From: Usitatibacter palustris
GTDB taxonomy: Bacteria > Pseudomonadota > Gammaproteobacteria > Burkholderiales > Usitatibacteraceae
Assembly: GCF_013003985.1 (NCBI RefSeq)
Contig: NZ_CP053073.1
Coordinates: forward strand, 2,790,001 to 2,854,000
Direction: 5' to 3'
DNA: 64,000 nt
Shown here in pieces: positions 9,586 to 17,368 of this stretch (its first letter is position 1; every line of letters begins with the position of its first letter). Made by a program: the position numbers and the translations under genes. Under the pieces are notes generated by a model that made no database searches, was not told the origin of the DNA, and worked only from the letters and a program-made list of their open reading frames with translations.

Positions 9586-9631
9586 GCGGGACTCCGGTTG
9601 CGTTGAGTGGAGCCGCCAGACTACCGGCTTG

Positions 9632-9695
9632 AGTTACCTTTGGAAACCACCTAACATGCAGTTACCTGGAATATTCAGGTAACCGCGAGGTAACC
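9632..9695. promoter_or_regulatory. GTTACCT operator cluster between gst and the HxlR gene
   Basis: A perfect inverted repeat GTTACCTG-N7-CAGGTAAC is at 9661-9683. A further half site GTTACCT lies at 9632-9638, and an opposite half site GGTAACC at 9689-9695 touches the regulator's ribosome-binding region. The spacing and position in a divergent promoter region fit binding by the dimeric winged-helix HxlR protein encoded next door. Confidence 0.65.
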
Positions 9696-9700
9696 AAGCG

Positions 9701-10045
9701 ATGGCCCTGAAAGTCCGCAAGAGCAAGGCGCCCCCCGCGCCACCGGAGTGCCCGTTGACCGTATGCATGGCGCTGCTGGGCGGCGCATGGACGACCAACC
9801 TCGTCTGGATGTTGAGCGGTGGCCCGCGGCGCTTCGGCGAGCTGCGCCGCGACATCCCACGCCTGTCGAACAAGGTGTTGTCCGCGCGCCTGCGCGCGCT
9901 CGAGGAGCGCGGCGTCGTTCATCGCGAGGTGATGCCCACTTCGCCGCCGTCCGTGGAATACCAGCTCACCGACCTCGGCCGCGAGCTCATTCCCGTGATC
10001 AACTCGATCGTGAAGGTCGGGCTGAAGCTCCGCGACGCGGCGTAA
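9701..10045 (+). CDS. HxlR-family transcriptional regulator
   Basis: This 114-residue winged-helix protein has the HxlR pattern: a Cys near the N-terminus (PECPLTVCMALLGGAW), the FGELRRDIPRLSNKVLSARLRALEE recognition region (interrupted here by numbering only), and a wing ending in VEYQLTDLGREL. HxlR proteins often sense electrophiles or quinones through the N-terminal Cys, which suits control of the divergent glutathione transferase. The start at 9701 is the first ATG after the operator cluster. The TAA stop is the first base triplet of the second long inverted repeat. Confidence 0.92.
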   Translation: MALKVRKSKAPPAPPECPLTVCMALLGGAWTTNLVWMLSGGPRRFGELRRDIPRLSNKVLSARLRALEERGVVHREVMPTSPPSVEYQLTDLGRELIPVINSIVKVGLKLRDAA

Positions 10046-10147
10046 ATAAGTGGGGTCAGACTCGACTTAATTTAATTCTGTGGATAACTGGCCTGACCCC
10101 AGTTATCCACAGAATTAAATTAAGTCGAGTCTGACCCCACTTATTTA
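10043..10147. repeat. 105-bp perfect inverted repeat with two DnaA boxes, copy 2
   Basis: Arms of 49 bases (10043-10091 and 10099-10147) are perfect reverse complements around a 7-base loop (CCTGACC). The arm sequence is the same as in copy 1 at 8878-8978 over 47 bases; only the loop differs. Two DnaA boxes (10079-10087 and 10103-10111) face each other. The element includes the stop codons of both flanking convergent genes. Confidence 0.9.
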
Positions 10148-10818
10148 CGCAGGTCCTGCGTCACCTTGCCCCACTTCGGGGTGTCTTCCTCGTGCGGCAG
10201 GTCGCGCCAGACTTCCTGCAGCGCTTCGTCGTACCACTTCTTCATGCCGCGCGTCGCGAGCAGCGTCTCCACGTAGCGCGCGGCCGTCGGCGGCAGTTGC
10301 ACGCCGTAGGTCTGGACGCGGAATGCCACCGGACAGTAGAACGCATCGACCGCGGTGAACTTCGGCCCGGCGAGGAACGGCCCGCCGAAGCGTTGCACGC
10401 CCTCGGTCCAGAGTGCGCCGAGGCGATCGATGTCCTTCTTGAGATTGTCGGGCACCGAGTGCAATGCGATGCGCACCCCGCAATTCATCGAGCAGATCTC
10501 GCGGACCGCGCCAAAGCCCGAGTGCATCTCGGCCGCCGCACTCCTCGCCCACGCCCTCGCCGACGCGTCTTCGGGCCACACACCCTTGTGGCGCTCGTTC
10601 AGGTATTCCGCGATCGAGAGCGAATCCCACACGCGGTCCTTGCCCTCGTGCAAGCAGGGCACCTTCGCCGTCGGCGAGATGCTCGCGAAGGGTTCGTAGC
10701 CGGGCTCGTTGAACGGGATGAGCCGCTCGGTAAAGGGGATGCCGAGCTCGGTCATGAGGATCCACGGCCGCAGCGACCAGGACGAATAGTTCTTGTTGCC
10801 GATGTAGAGGGTGTACAT
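10141..10818 (-). CDS. glutathione S-transferase family protein (YfcF-like)
   Basis: This 225-residue protein has a glutathione-transferase architecture. The N-terminal domain starts MYTLYIGNKNYSSWSLRPW, with SSWS replacing the catalytic Tyr/Cys, and continues with SPTAKVPCL (cis-Pro) and WDSLSIAEYLNE. The helical domain follows with AVDAFYCPVAFRV. The SSWSLRPW signature is that of a widespread proteobacterial subgroup. Substrate unknown. Its stop codon lies inside the long inverted repeat. It may be co-transcribed with the P450 gene 67 bases upstream. Confidence 0.9.
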   Translation of the reverse strand: MYTLYIGNKNYSSWSLRPWILMTELGIPFTERLIPFNEPGYEPFASISPTAKVPCLHEGKDRVWDSLSIAEYLNERHKGVWPEDASARAWARSAAAEMHSGFGAVREICSMNCGVRIALHSVPDNLKKDIDRLGALWTEGVQRFGGPFLAGPKFTAVDAFYCPVAFRVQTYGVQLPPTAARYVETLLATRGMKKWYDEALQEVWRDLPHEEDTPKWGKVTQDLRK

Positions 10819-10885
10819 GCTTCGAATGATAGCGGCCCGCCGCGGACCGTTTTGCGAAAAGTTTTGGCGGTCGTTGTGAAGCCGC

Positions 10886-12226
10886 CTAGCGACGCGGCAC
10901 GACCTGGAGCGGCATTCCGTTGTCGGGAATCAGCGTGACGCGGGCCACCGGCACGGGCTCGTTGCCCGGCGCCGGCGAGAACGAAACCGATTGCAACAGC
11001 GTGGCGAGGATGGCCGTGGCCTCGATCAGCGCGAAGGACATCCCGATGCAGATGCGCGGCCCGGCGCCGAAAGGCATGTACTGGTAACGCGGGACTTCGC
11101 GGTCGGGGGCGAAGCGCGTGGGGTCGAACGCGTCGGGGTTCTCCCAGCGCTTGGCGTGGCGGTGGATCGTGTAGATCGGCATCAGGATCGACGTGCCCGC
11201 CTTCACCGCGTGCTCGCCCAGCTGCACGTCGGCCACGCACTGCCGGCTCATCATTGGCACGGGCGGGTAGAGGCGCATCGCTTCCTTCACGACCTGCTCG
11301 ACCAGCACGAGCTTCTCGATATGCTCGGGGCCAACACGCGCGCCCTGCGTGACGCGATCGACCTCCTCGCGCAGCTTCGCGGTCCACTCCGGCGAGCGCG
11401 ACAGGAGAAAGAGCGTCCATGTGAGCGCCTTGGCGGTGGTCTCGTGCCCGGCCAGGTAGAACGTCAGCAAGTTATCCACCAGTTGCTCGTCGTCCATCGC
11501 GCGGCCCGTCTCGGGATCGCGCGCGCCCATGAGCCGGTGCATCAGGTTGTCGGCGCCGTCGTCGCGCCGGTCGCGGATCATCGCGCCGACGGCGGCGCGC
11601 AGCGTGATCGCGGTCTTGCGCGAAGAGCTCGCACCCGGGCGCGGCACCCAATTGGGAACGCCGAGTGCCGCGAACAGCAGGCCCCAGCCGCCCGACTGCT
11701 GGAACGTGCGCACCGATTCCTCGATCTGGTTCGCGAGCTTCGGGTCGGAGGTCGGCAGGAGCGTGGAGCAGACGATGACGAAGGTGAGGCGCGTCATGTC
11801 CTCGTCGATCGGGTGGGCGCCCGGCGCTCCGTTGCGCCACGCCGCGAGCTGGCCCTCGGCCGCCTTCACGAACGCGGGCACGTAACCCATCAATTCGGCG
11901 GGCCGGAACATGGGTGCCGCGGTCTGGCGCTGCCACTTCCACTCCGCGCCCTCGCTCGTGAGCAGGCCTTTGCCGAGCAAGGGACCGAGCAGGCGGATCT
12001 GCGCGAGCTTCCGGAATTTGTCTCGCTCGTCGAGGAGCACCGCCTTCACCAGCGCCGGGGAGGTGATCCAAGCCCGGGAGACGCCGCCGTCGCCGCCGTG
12101 GACGAAGTCCTCCTCGTAGGCCGCGCGGGGAATGACGTTGAGGGGGTTGCGGACGAAAGTGGAAAGAAAGGCGAGCCCGCGCGGGGCGCGGTCCGGAGGC
12201 GTGATTCGCGGGGGGACGAGGGTCAC
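10886..12226 (-). CDS. cytochrome P450
   Basis: This protein of about 446 residues is a haem-thiolate monooxygenase. The I-helix oxygen-binding motif (LAGHETTAKAL), the K-helix ExxR (KEAMRLYPP), the PERF-like region (DAFDPTRFAPDR) and the Cys-ligand loop (FGAGPRICIGMSFA) are all present and in order. There is no membrane anchor, so it is a soluble bacterial enzyme that needs external redox partners, none of which is adjacent. The start is uncertain: the frame is open for another 110 codons upstream, but a GTG at 12226 gives a family-like length and avoids overlap with the divergent hemerythrin gene. Substrate unknown. Confidence 0.92.
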   Translation of the reverse strand: MTLVPPRITPPDRAPRGLAFLSTFVRNPLNVIPRAAYEEDFVHGGDGGVSRAWITSPALVKAVLLDERDKFRKLAQIRLLGPLLGKGLLTSEGAEWKWQRQTAAPMFRPAELMGYVPAFVKAAEGQLAAWRNGAPGAHPIDEDMTRLTFVIVCSTLLPTSDPKLANQIEESVRTFQQSGGWGLLFAALGVPNWVPRPGASSSRKTAITLRAAVGAMIRDRRDDGADNLMHRLMGARDPETGRAMDDEQLVDNLLTFYLAGHETTAKALTWTLFLLSRSPEWTAKLREEVDRVTQGARVGPEHIEKLVLVEQVVKEAMRLYPPVPMMSRQCVADVQLGEHAVKAGTSILMPIYTIHRHAKRWENPDAFDPTRFAPDREVPRYQYMPFGAGPRICIGMSFALIEATAILATLLQSVSFSPAPGNEPVPVARVTLIPDNGMPLQVVPRR

Positions 12227-12338
12227 GGGATCGATGGTACCGCGTAGGAACTTTCCGACATTGGTGTAGGGATTGTTCCTATGGAACGGCTGTCGCGAAA
12301 GCCCGACGATGGCCCCAATCTCGAAAAGGATCTCCAGA

Positions 12339-12890
12339 ATGGGTACCCAGCAAGCCCCCCTCGACGCCATCGGCTTCCTGCGCGCGGACCGCCACCGCCT
12401 CGAGGAAATGATCGCGGAATTCCGCATGCTCCATGAAGCGCAGCCCAAGGGCTTCCACAGCGCGAAGCAGCGGATCATGGACGACTTCTGCCTGGGCCTG
12501 AAGATCCACCTGCGCATCGAGGAGGAGCTGCTCTTTCCCGCCGCGCGCCGGGGCATCTTCGGGATGGAAACCTATTTGCGTGAAGCCCACGCCGAACACA
12601 TGGGCATGCGCTACTTCATCGCGCAGGTCGAGGCCGGCACCGCCGAGAACGGCCTGACCTGCACGCGCTTCCTGGTCCTCGCAGACCAGATCGCCCATCA
12701 CCGCGAGATCGAGGAGGAGGAGCTCTTCCCTCGCGTCGAGCAAAGCGCGGTCGACACCGCGGCACTCGGGGTCGCCCTGGCCAATCGCCGCACGCAGCTC
12801 TTCGCCGAGCTCTCCGACGATCCGGCCACCGGGGCCATGCACCATCACACCTCCGTCGAGCGCCTGACCGCCCTGCGCGCCGCGATGTAG
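12339..12890 (+). CDS. hemerythrin-like HHE domain protein
   Basis: This 183-residue protein is a four-helix bundle with hemerythrin-type iron ligands: DRHRLEEM, HLRIEEELLFP, HAEHMGMRYF and HHREIEEEELFP. Such proteins bind a di-iron centre and are tied to oxygen, NO or redox handling. The start at 12339 follows AAAAGGAT; another in-frame ATG 30 bases upstream is possible. It is divergent from the P450 gene, with a short shared promoter region, so the two may respond to the same condition. Confidence 0.88.
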   Translation: MGTQQAPLDAIGFLRADRHRLEEMIAEFRMLHEAQPKGFHSAKQRIMDDFCLGLKIHLRIEEELLFPAARRGIFGMETYLREAHAEHMGMRYFIAQVEAGTAENGLTCTRFLVLADQIAHHREIEEEELFPRVEQSAVDTAALGVALANRRTQLFAELSDDPATGAMHHHTSVERLTALRAAM

Positions 12891-12898
12891 AAAGAAAA

Positions 12899-12918
12899 AC
12901 CGGCGCGGATGCGCCGGT
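12899..12918 (-). terminator. Rho-independent terminator, minus strand
   Basis: The stem CCGGCGC / GCGCCGG with loop GGAT is followed on the minus strand by a run TTTTTCTTTC. It lies 43 bases past the stop of the small minus-strand reading frame at 12962-13141. On the plus strand there is no T run. Confidence 0.65.
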
Positions 12919-12961
12919 AAAAGGATGAGCCCCAGGGAGTGGGCCCAACGTAATTCGGGGT

Positions 12962-13141
12962 CTACAGCGCGATTCCGTTGCCCTTGAGCGTTCCCCATAC
13001 ACCGAGGAGCATTTGCTCGACCGGAGTGAAGGGGCGCGGGAGGGTGGCCGGGCCATACGCCTGGGCCAATCCTTCCAGCAGGTAGACCGGAATGAAGGCG
13101 GCCTCGAGGGGCGGCGTGTGTCTCGGGATCCTTGTTTTCAT
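12962..13141 (-). CDS. possible 59-residue protein, unknown
   Basis: A short reading frame begins MKTRIPRHTPP and is followed by a moderately hydrophobic stretch (AAFIPVYLLEGLAQAYG) and an amphipathic end. Support is limited: a Rho-independent terminator lies just downstream on the same strand, and there is otherwise a 417-base gap between the hemerythrin gene and the next regulator. The ribosome site is weak. The frame is open upstream to 13309, but that part is Arg-rich and looks non-coding. From 13142 to 13307 nothing else is visible apart from the promoter region of the next gene. Confidence 0.35.
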   Translation of the reverse strand: MKTRIPRHTPPLEAAFIPVYLLEGLAQAYGPATLPRPFTPVEQMLLGVWGTLKGNGIAL

Positions 13142-13307
13142 TTTGGTTGCGGGCCGGGTGCGTCGTGCGATGGAGGGACTTTGCGCCGCCGGCCCCCGGC
13201 GAGTCCTCAGGGAGTGCTGCGGAATTCCTCCGGGCCGTTTCCCCCCGGGCATGAGGGTTTCCTGAGCCTTTCGTGAGAAAAAAAGGCCTGTGCTAGTCTC
13301 CAAGGCC

Positions 13308-15506
13308 ATGCCGACGGACCCTTCCGCGGCCGAACGAGCGCCCGCGGCGACCTACGAATTCGGCCCCTATCGCTTCGAAGCCGCCTCGCGGAGCCTCTTT
13401 CGCGCGGGTGAGTTCGTCCCGCTGACCCCGAAGGTCGCGGAGACCCTCCTTCTGTTGGTCGAAGGCGCCGGCCGGATCGTCACCAAGGAAGAGCTCCTCG
13501 AAGGCGTGTGGCCGGGCGTGGTCGTCGAGGAAGGCGGCATCGCGAACAACATCTCCGCGCTGCGCAAGGTGCTCGATGGCGACTTCGACGGCGATGGCGC
13601 GATCGCCACCGTGGCCCGGCGCGGGTATCGCTTCGCGGTGGACGTGCGCCGCGCCGATGCCGGCTCCCCGTCCTCGCCCGCTCCGGCCGCTGCTCCGGCT
13701 GCCGCGAAGACGGCCCCGATCACCGAACGCGATACCGTCCTCATCGCCGACATCGAGAACAAGACGGGCGACGCGGTCTTCGACGGCACGATCCGCCAGG
13801 CGCTCGTGCTGCACCTCGCGCAATCGCCCTTCCTCGAGATCATCACGGACCACAAGGTCCACACGGTGCTCAAATACATGGGCAAGGCGGGCGCGCCGGT
13901 CGTGGGCGACGTCGCGCTCGAGGTCTGCCAGCGCACCGGCAGCCGTGCGGCGATCACCGGTTCCATCTTCTCGCTCGGCGACGACTACGTGATCGGCCTG
14001 CTCGCCATCGACGGCAACGACGGCTCGATCCTCGTAACGGAGCAATCGCGCGCCCACGGCAAGGGCGAAGTGCTGAAGGCCTTCGACCAGGCCGTGGTGG
14101 GCCTGCGCGCCAAGCTCGGCGAGTCGCTCGCGTCGGTGAAGCGCTTCTCCGCGCCGTTCGACGACGTCGCCACCTCTTCGCTCGAAGCACTCAAGGCCTA
14201 CACCCTCGGGCGCCACCAATGGCTCGAGCACGGCGAGGCGGCCGGCAAGCCCCACCAGTTGCGCGCGATCGAGCTCGATCCGAACTTCGCCTCGGCGTAT
14301 TCGGCCTTGAGCTACGCCTGCCACAACATGGGCCAGACGCAGGAAGCCGTGCGCTACATGACGAAGGCCTATGAGCTCCGAGAGCGCGCGACGGAACGCG
14401 AGCGCATGCGGCTCACGGCGTCGTACTTCGACGTCGTCGTGGGTGATCTCAACAAGGCGCTCGATGCGTACCGCGCGTGGCAGGGGACCTACCCGCGCGA
14501 CGCGACCTCCGTGACCAACAGCGGCAACCTGCTGATGCTGCTGGGCCGATGGGAGGAATCGTTCGCCGTCTCGCAGCGCGGCTGGACCCTCGAGCCGCTC
14601 GTCGTCGCAGCGAGCAACGTTGCGATCGCGCAGCTCGCCCTCGGGCGCTACGAGGAGGCCCGCGCGACGCTGCAGGACGCGGCCGCGCGCGGCTACACGG
14701 CGTTCTACCTGCACCTGGATGCGTACCAGGAGGCGTTCTTGCGCGGGGACCCGCGCGACATGCACGCGCATGCGAACGCGGTCGCGGGACGCGAGGGCGA
14801 AGAGGATTACCTGCTCGCCGCGCAAGCCGATACCGAGGCGTACCACGGACGCTTCGAGCGGGCGCGCGATCTCACGCGGCGCGCGGTCACCTCCGCACGG
14901 CGCGCGGGGTCGCTCGAGATGGCCGCCTTGTGGGAAGCCGAAGCGGCGCTGCGCGAAGTCGAGATCGGCAATGCGGCGCGCGCGCGCATCGGTGCGGCCG
15001 CCGCGCAGGACATCACGACCGGCATGTACGTGCACTGCTGGGTGGGCCTCGTGCTCGCGCGCTGCGGCGATTCGAAGGGCGCGACGGAACTCATCGAGCG
15101 GCTCGACGAGGCCTATCCGCAGCAAACGGTCGTGCAGCGCTACTGGATCCCGAGCATTCGCGCGGCGATGGCGATCGCGAACAAGGATTGGAAGGGCGCG
15201 GAGCACGCGCTCGAGCCGGCGGCCACGATCGAACTGGGCCTGTGCCAGCCGTTCGAGGCAGGCTTCATGATTCCCATTTGGTTGCGCGGACTCGCACTGA
15301 TGGGCGCGGGCCGCAACGACGAAGCGGCGCGCGAATTCCTGAAGATCGTCGCGCGTCCCGGGCTCATCAAGAATTTCGTGCTCTTCCCGCTCGCGCAGCG
15401 CATGGCCGCGAAGGCACTCGCCGCTGCGGGCCGCGAGGATGAGGCCAAGCCCCTGCGCGAGAAGTTCGAGGCCGCTTGGCTGAACGCGGACGTCACCCTG
15501 CCCTGA
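13308..15506 (+). CDS. winged-helix (OmpR/CadC-type) regulator with TPR effector domain
   Basis: This 732-residue protein begins with an OmpR/PhoB-type winged helix at about 15-110 (YRFEAASRSLFR, LTPKVAETLLLLVE, RKVLDGD, VARRGYRFAVDV). An Ala/Pro linker follows, then a domain near 140-270 that resembles the TolB/FlgO-like nucleotide-free region of CadC-type activators (VLIADIENKTGDAVFDGTIRQ in part). The last 450 residues are TPR-like helical repeats. There is no transmembrane helix, unlike CadC, so it should act in the cytoplasm. It has no obvious target beside it. The start at 13308 gives the usual short lead-in before the winged helix. Confidence 0.85.
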   Translation: MPTDPSAAERAPAATYEFGPYRFEAASRSLFRAGEFVPLTPKVAETLLLLVEGAGRIVTKEELLEGVWPGVVVEEGGIANNISALRKVLDGDFDGDGAIATVARRGYRFAVDVRRADAGSPSSPAPAAAPAAAKTAPITERDTVLIADIENKTGDAVFDGTIRQALVLHLAQSPFLEIITDHKVHTVLKYMGKAGAPVVGDVALEVCQRTGSRAAITGSIFSLGDDYVIGLLAIDGNDGSILVTEQSRAHGKGEVLKAFDQAVVGLRAKLGESLASVKRFSAPFDDVATSSLEALKAYTLGRHQWLEHGEAAGKPHQLRAIELDPNFASAYSALSYACHNMGQTQEAVRYMTKAYELRERATERERMRLTASYFDVVVGDLNKALDAYRAWQGTYPRDATSVTNSGNLLMLLGRWEESFAVSQRGWTLEPLVVAASNVAIAQLALGRYEEARATLQDAAARGYTAFYLHLDAYQEAFLRGDPRDMHAHANAVAGREGEEDYLLAAQADTEAYHGRFERARDLTRRAVTSARRAGSLEMAALWEAEAALREVEIGNAARARIGAAAAQDITTGMYVHCWVGLVLARCGDSKGATELIERLDEAYPQQTVVQRYWIPSIRAAMAIANKDWKGAEHALEPAATIELGLCQPFEAGFMIPIWLRGLALMGAGRNDEAAREFLKIVARPGLIKNFVLFPLAQRMAAKALAAAGREDEAKPLREKFEAAWLNADVTLP

Positions 15507-15705
15507 AGTCGCTTGGCCTCGTCGTCGCGGGTGTCTTCGCGATGACGCTTCCCTCCCGCAACCGGAACTGACCGGCAACTTCTTCTCCCGCGCGCGCAAG
15601 TTTTGCCTGAATGCGCGCGTTTCTCCTCTCGCGCGCCGCCAGTCCGCATGGAACGGAACTTGCAGGAAGTCTCTTGCTAGCTCCCTTCCCACGAGAGGAC
15701 GTGTC

Positions 15706-15900
15706 ATGGCCCAACGCAAACCCTCGCGCTCCAAGGATCCCGGCGCCTACGGGGAAGAGTTTCCCGACGTCGCGCGCCGCTATCCCGGTTACGCCCACGA
15801 CTTCGCGTCGCCCGATGAGCGCGGCGAGTTCTCCGAGGAGTTCAAGTCCTGGCGCAAGAACCAGGAACCGCCGCCGCGCAGCAACAAGGACCCCAAGTAA
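15706..15900 (+). CDS. small hydrophilic protein of unknown function (64 aa)
   Basis: The product is short, charged and probably disordered (Lys/Arg/Ser/Pro-rich ends, a DVARRYPGYAHDF centre). The ribosome site GAGAGGA is well placed, and its stop codon overlaps the start of the FMN reductase gene (TAATG), so it is the first gene of a cluster of small stress-type genes to 17145. A GGAACTT at 15655-15661 resembles an ECF sigma factor -35 element, but no convincing -10 partner is seen. The 199 bases upstream of this gene hold no other feature. Confidence 0.65.
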   Translation: MAQRKPSRSKDPGAYGEEFPDVARRYPGYAHDFASPDERGEFSEEFKSWRKNQEPPPRSNKDPK

Positions 15901-16478
15901 TGGCCCCGAAATTCAAGGTCCTCGTCATGGTAGGCAGCCTGCGAACCGGATCGTTCAGCCGCATGACGGCTCGGGCGCTCTCCCGCACCACGGACGCGCT
16001 CGAATGCGAGATTGCCGAGATCGGCATGCTCCCGCTCTACAACGAGGACCTCGAGAAAGAGGGGCCACCGCAGGATTGGATCGCGTTCCGCGATCGCGTC
16101 CGCGCATCGGATGCCGTCCTCTTCGTGACACCCGAATACAACCGCTCGATCCCGGGCTGCCTCAAGAATGCGATCGACGTGGGCTCGCGTCCCTACGGCA
16201 AGAGCGTGTTCGAGAAGAAGCCCGCGGGCATCGTGAGCATTTCCACGGGCGCCGTCGGCGGGTTCGGCGCGAATCACCACCTGCGCCAGTGCCTCGTCTT
16301 CCTCGACATGCCCGCGATGCAGGGGCCCGAGGTTTACATCGCCAACATCGCCAAGTACTTCGACGACCAGGGGAAGATCACCGTGCCCGAAACCGAGGAA
16401 CTCCTGCGCAAGTTCATGGCGGCGTTCACGACGTGGATCGACGCGAACCACCTTCCGCGTCACGCGAGGGCCGCCTAG
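15900..16478 (+). CDS. NADPH-dependent FMN reductase (ChrR/YieF type)
   Basis: This 192-residue flavodoxin-like oxidoreductase should use NAD(P)H and FMN to reduce quinones, chromate or azo compounds by two electrons. The FMN phosphate loop GSLRTGSFSRM is at residues 12-22, and the family signature TPEYNRSIPGCLKNAIDV is near 78-95. It overlaps the preceding gene by one base and precedes a SnoaL-like gene by two bases, which suggests a small operon for oxidative or xenobiotic stress. Confidence 0.93.
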   Translation: MAPKFKVLVMVGSLRTGSFSRMTARALSRTTDALECEIAEIGMLPLYNEDLEKEGPPQDWIAFRDRVRASDAVLFVTPEYNRSIPGCLKNAIDVGSRPYGKSVFEKKPAGIVSISTGAVGGFGANHHLRQCLVFLDMPAMQGPEVYIANIAKYFDDQGKITVPETEELLRKFMAAFTTWIDANHLPRHARAA

Positions 16479-16480
16479 CC

Positions 16481-16885
16481 ATGAAACCTTCGCGCAAGAT
16501 GATCGACGAGGTCCAGGGCTTCCTGGATGACTGGTCCGCGGCCATCACCTCCGGCGACGGCCATGCCGCGGCGGAATTCTGGGACGTGCCCGCCCTCGTA
16601 CTGGGCGATGACATGGCGAGGCCCGTCGCGAGCGCCACCGAGATCGAGAAGTTCTTCGGCGGCGCCAGGGAGCAATACAACGCGAAGGACATCACCGGCA
16701 CGCGCGCCGTGATCCTCGGCCTCGAGGAACTCACGCCGAAGATCGCGCTCGTCACCGTGCGCTTCCCGTGGATCGATTCCAAGGGCGACGAGAAAGGCGG
16801 CGAGACGTCGACCTACACGTTGCACCGCGACGCAGCCGGCGCGCTGCGCATTCGCGGCGCCGTGATGCATGGCGCCGAAAACTGA
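16481..16885 (+). CDS. SnoaL/NTF2-like protein
   Basis: This 134-residue protein has the cone-shaped NTF2-like pattern: a first helix (EVQGFLDDWSAAITSGD), a DVPALVLGDD strand, a short helix (ATEIEKFFGGAREQY), and three long strands ending in RIRGAVMHGAE. Members are small-molecule enzymes or binding proteins; nothing here fixes a substrate. It starts two bases after the FMN reductase stop and is likely translated from the same message. Confidence 0.75.
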   Translation: MKPSRKMIDEVQGFLDDWSAAITSGDGHAAAEFWDVPALVLGDDMARPVASATEIEKFFGGAREQYNAKDITGTRAVILGLEELTPKIALVTVRFPWIDSKGDEKGGETSTYTLHRDAAGALRIRGAVMHGAEN

Positions 16886-16917
16886 GCAGTCCGATTCAAA
16901 CGACCGAGGAGAAGCAC

Positions 16918-17145
16918 ATGGCACGCAAAGCCCAGGTAGCTGTTGAACCCCGCGAGGGTGGCCGTTGGGCCGTCCAGACCGACGGAACCACGCGCGCGGA
17001 TTCCCTGCACGATCGCAAGACCGAAGCCATCTCGCGCGGCAAGGAGCTCGCGGGCAACAAGCGCACGGAGCTCCTGATCAAGAACGAAAACGGGCAGATC
17101 TCCGCCAAGCACAGCTACGGAAACGATCCGCGCGGCAGGGGCTGA
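16918..17145 (+). CDS. DUF2188 domain protein
   Basis: This 75-residue protein matches the DUF2188 pattern: GGRWAVQTDG, a KTEAISRGKELA helix, ELLIKNENGQI, and the C-terminal KHSYGNDP signature. Function is unknown; such proteins are often in stress-inducible clusters, which agrees with its neighbours. The ribosome site GAGGAGAAG precedes the ATG. A pair of GGGGACAG palindromes starts 58 bases after its stop. Confidence 0.85.
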   Translation: MARKAQVAVEPREGGRWAVQTDGTTRADSLHDRKTEAISRGKELAGNKRTELLIKNENGQISAKHSYGNDPRGRG

Positions 17146-17202
17146 TCGCAACTCGTCGCACCATTACGCATTTCGTCGCTTTGCCGTTGTCCCGTCCCTT
17201 AG

Positions 17203-17247
17203 AAAAGGGGACAGTCCCCTTTTTCAAAATGGGGACTGTCCCCTTTT
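17203..17247. repeat. inverted pair of GGGGACAGTCCCC palindromes (REPIN-like)
   Basis: Two palindromic units with core GGGGACAGTCCCC and GGGGACTGTCCCC, flanked by A and T runs, lie three bases apart in opposite orientation. This is the same layout as at 24885-24929, 25568-25610 and 47476-47551. Confidence 0.85.
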
Positions 17248-17253
17248 TCGACG

Positions 17254-17340
17254 ATGAGTACGAAACGAGACGACGACGGTGGGCCGTTCGTGTGGTTTCT
17301 CTGCGTAGCGCTGGCGGTGGTGGTGCTGGTGCTGACCTGA
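17254..17340 (+). CDS. 28-residue single-helix membrane microprotein
   Basis: The reading frame has a short acidic head (MSTKRDDDGGP) followed by one hydrophobic helix (FVWFLCVALAVVVLVLT) that reaches the C-terminus. It is strikingly similar to the 30-residue protein at 47381-47473 in the efflux operon, sharing DDD-GGP-VW and the length. That similarity between two separate loci is the main evidence that it is real. There is no Shine-Dalgarno sequence; a GGGGACAG palindrome occupies that position. A single palindrome also follows the stop after 6 bases. Confidence 0.5.
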   Translation: MSTKRDDDGGPFVWFLCVALAVVVLVLT

Positions 17341-17346
17341 AACCGG

Positions 17347-17367
17347 AAAAGGGGACTGTCCCCTTTT
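17347..17367. repeat. single GGGGACTGTCCCC palindrome
   Basis: One unit of the GGGG(A/T)CAG family, flanked by A4 and T5, lies between the microprotein and the convergent gene at 17369-17620. With its T run it could also terminate transcription in either direction. Confidence 0.8.
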
Positions 17368-17368
17368 T

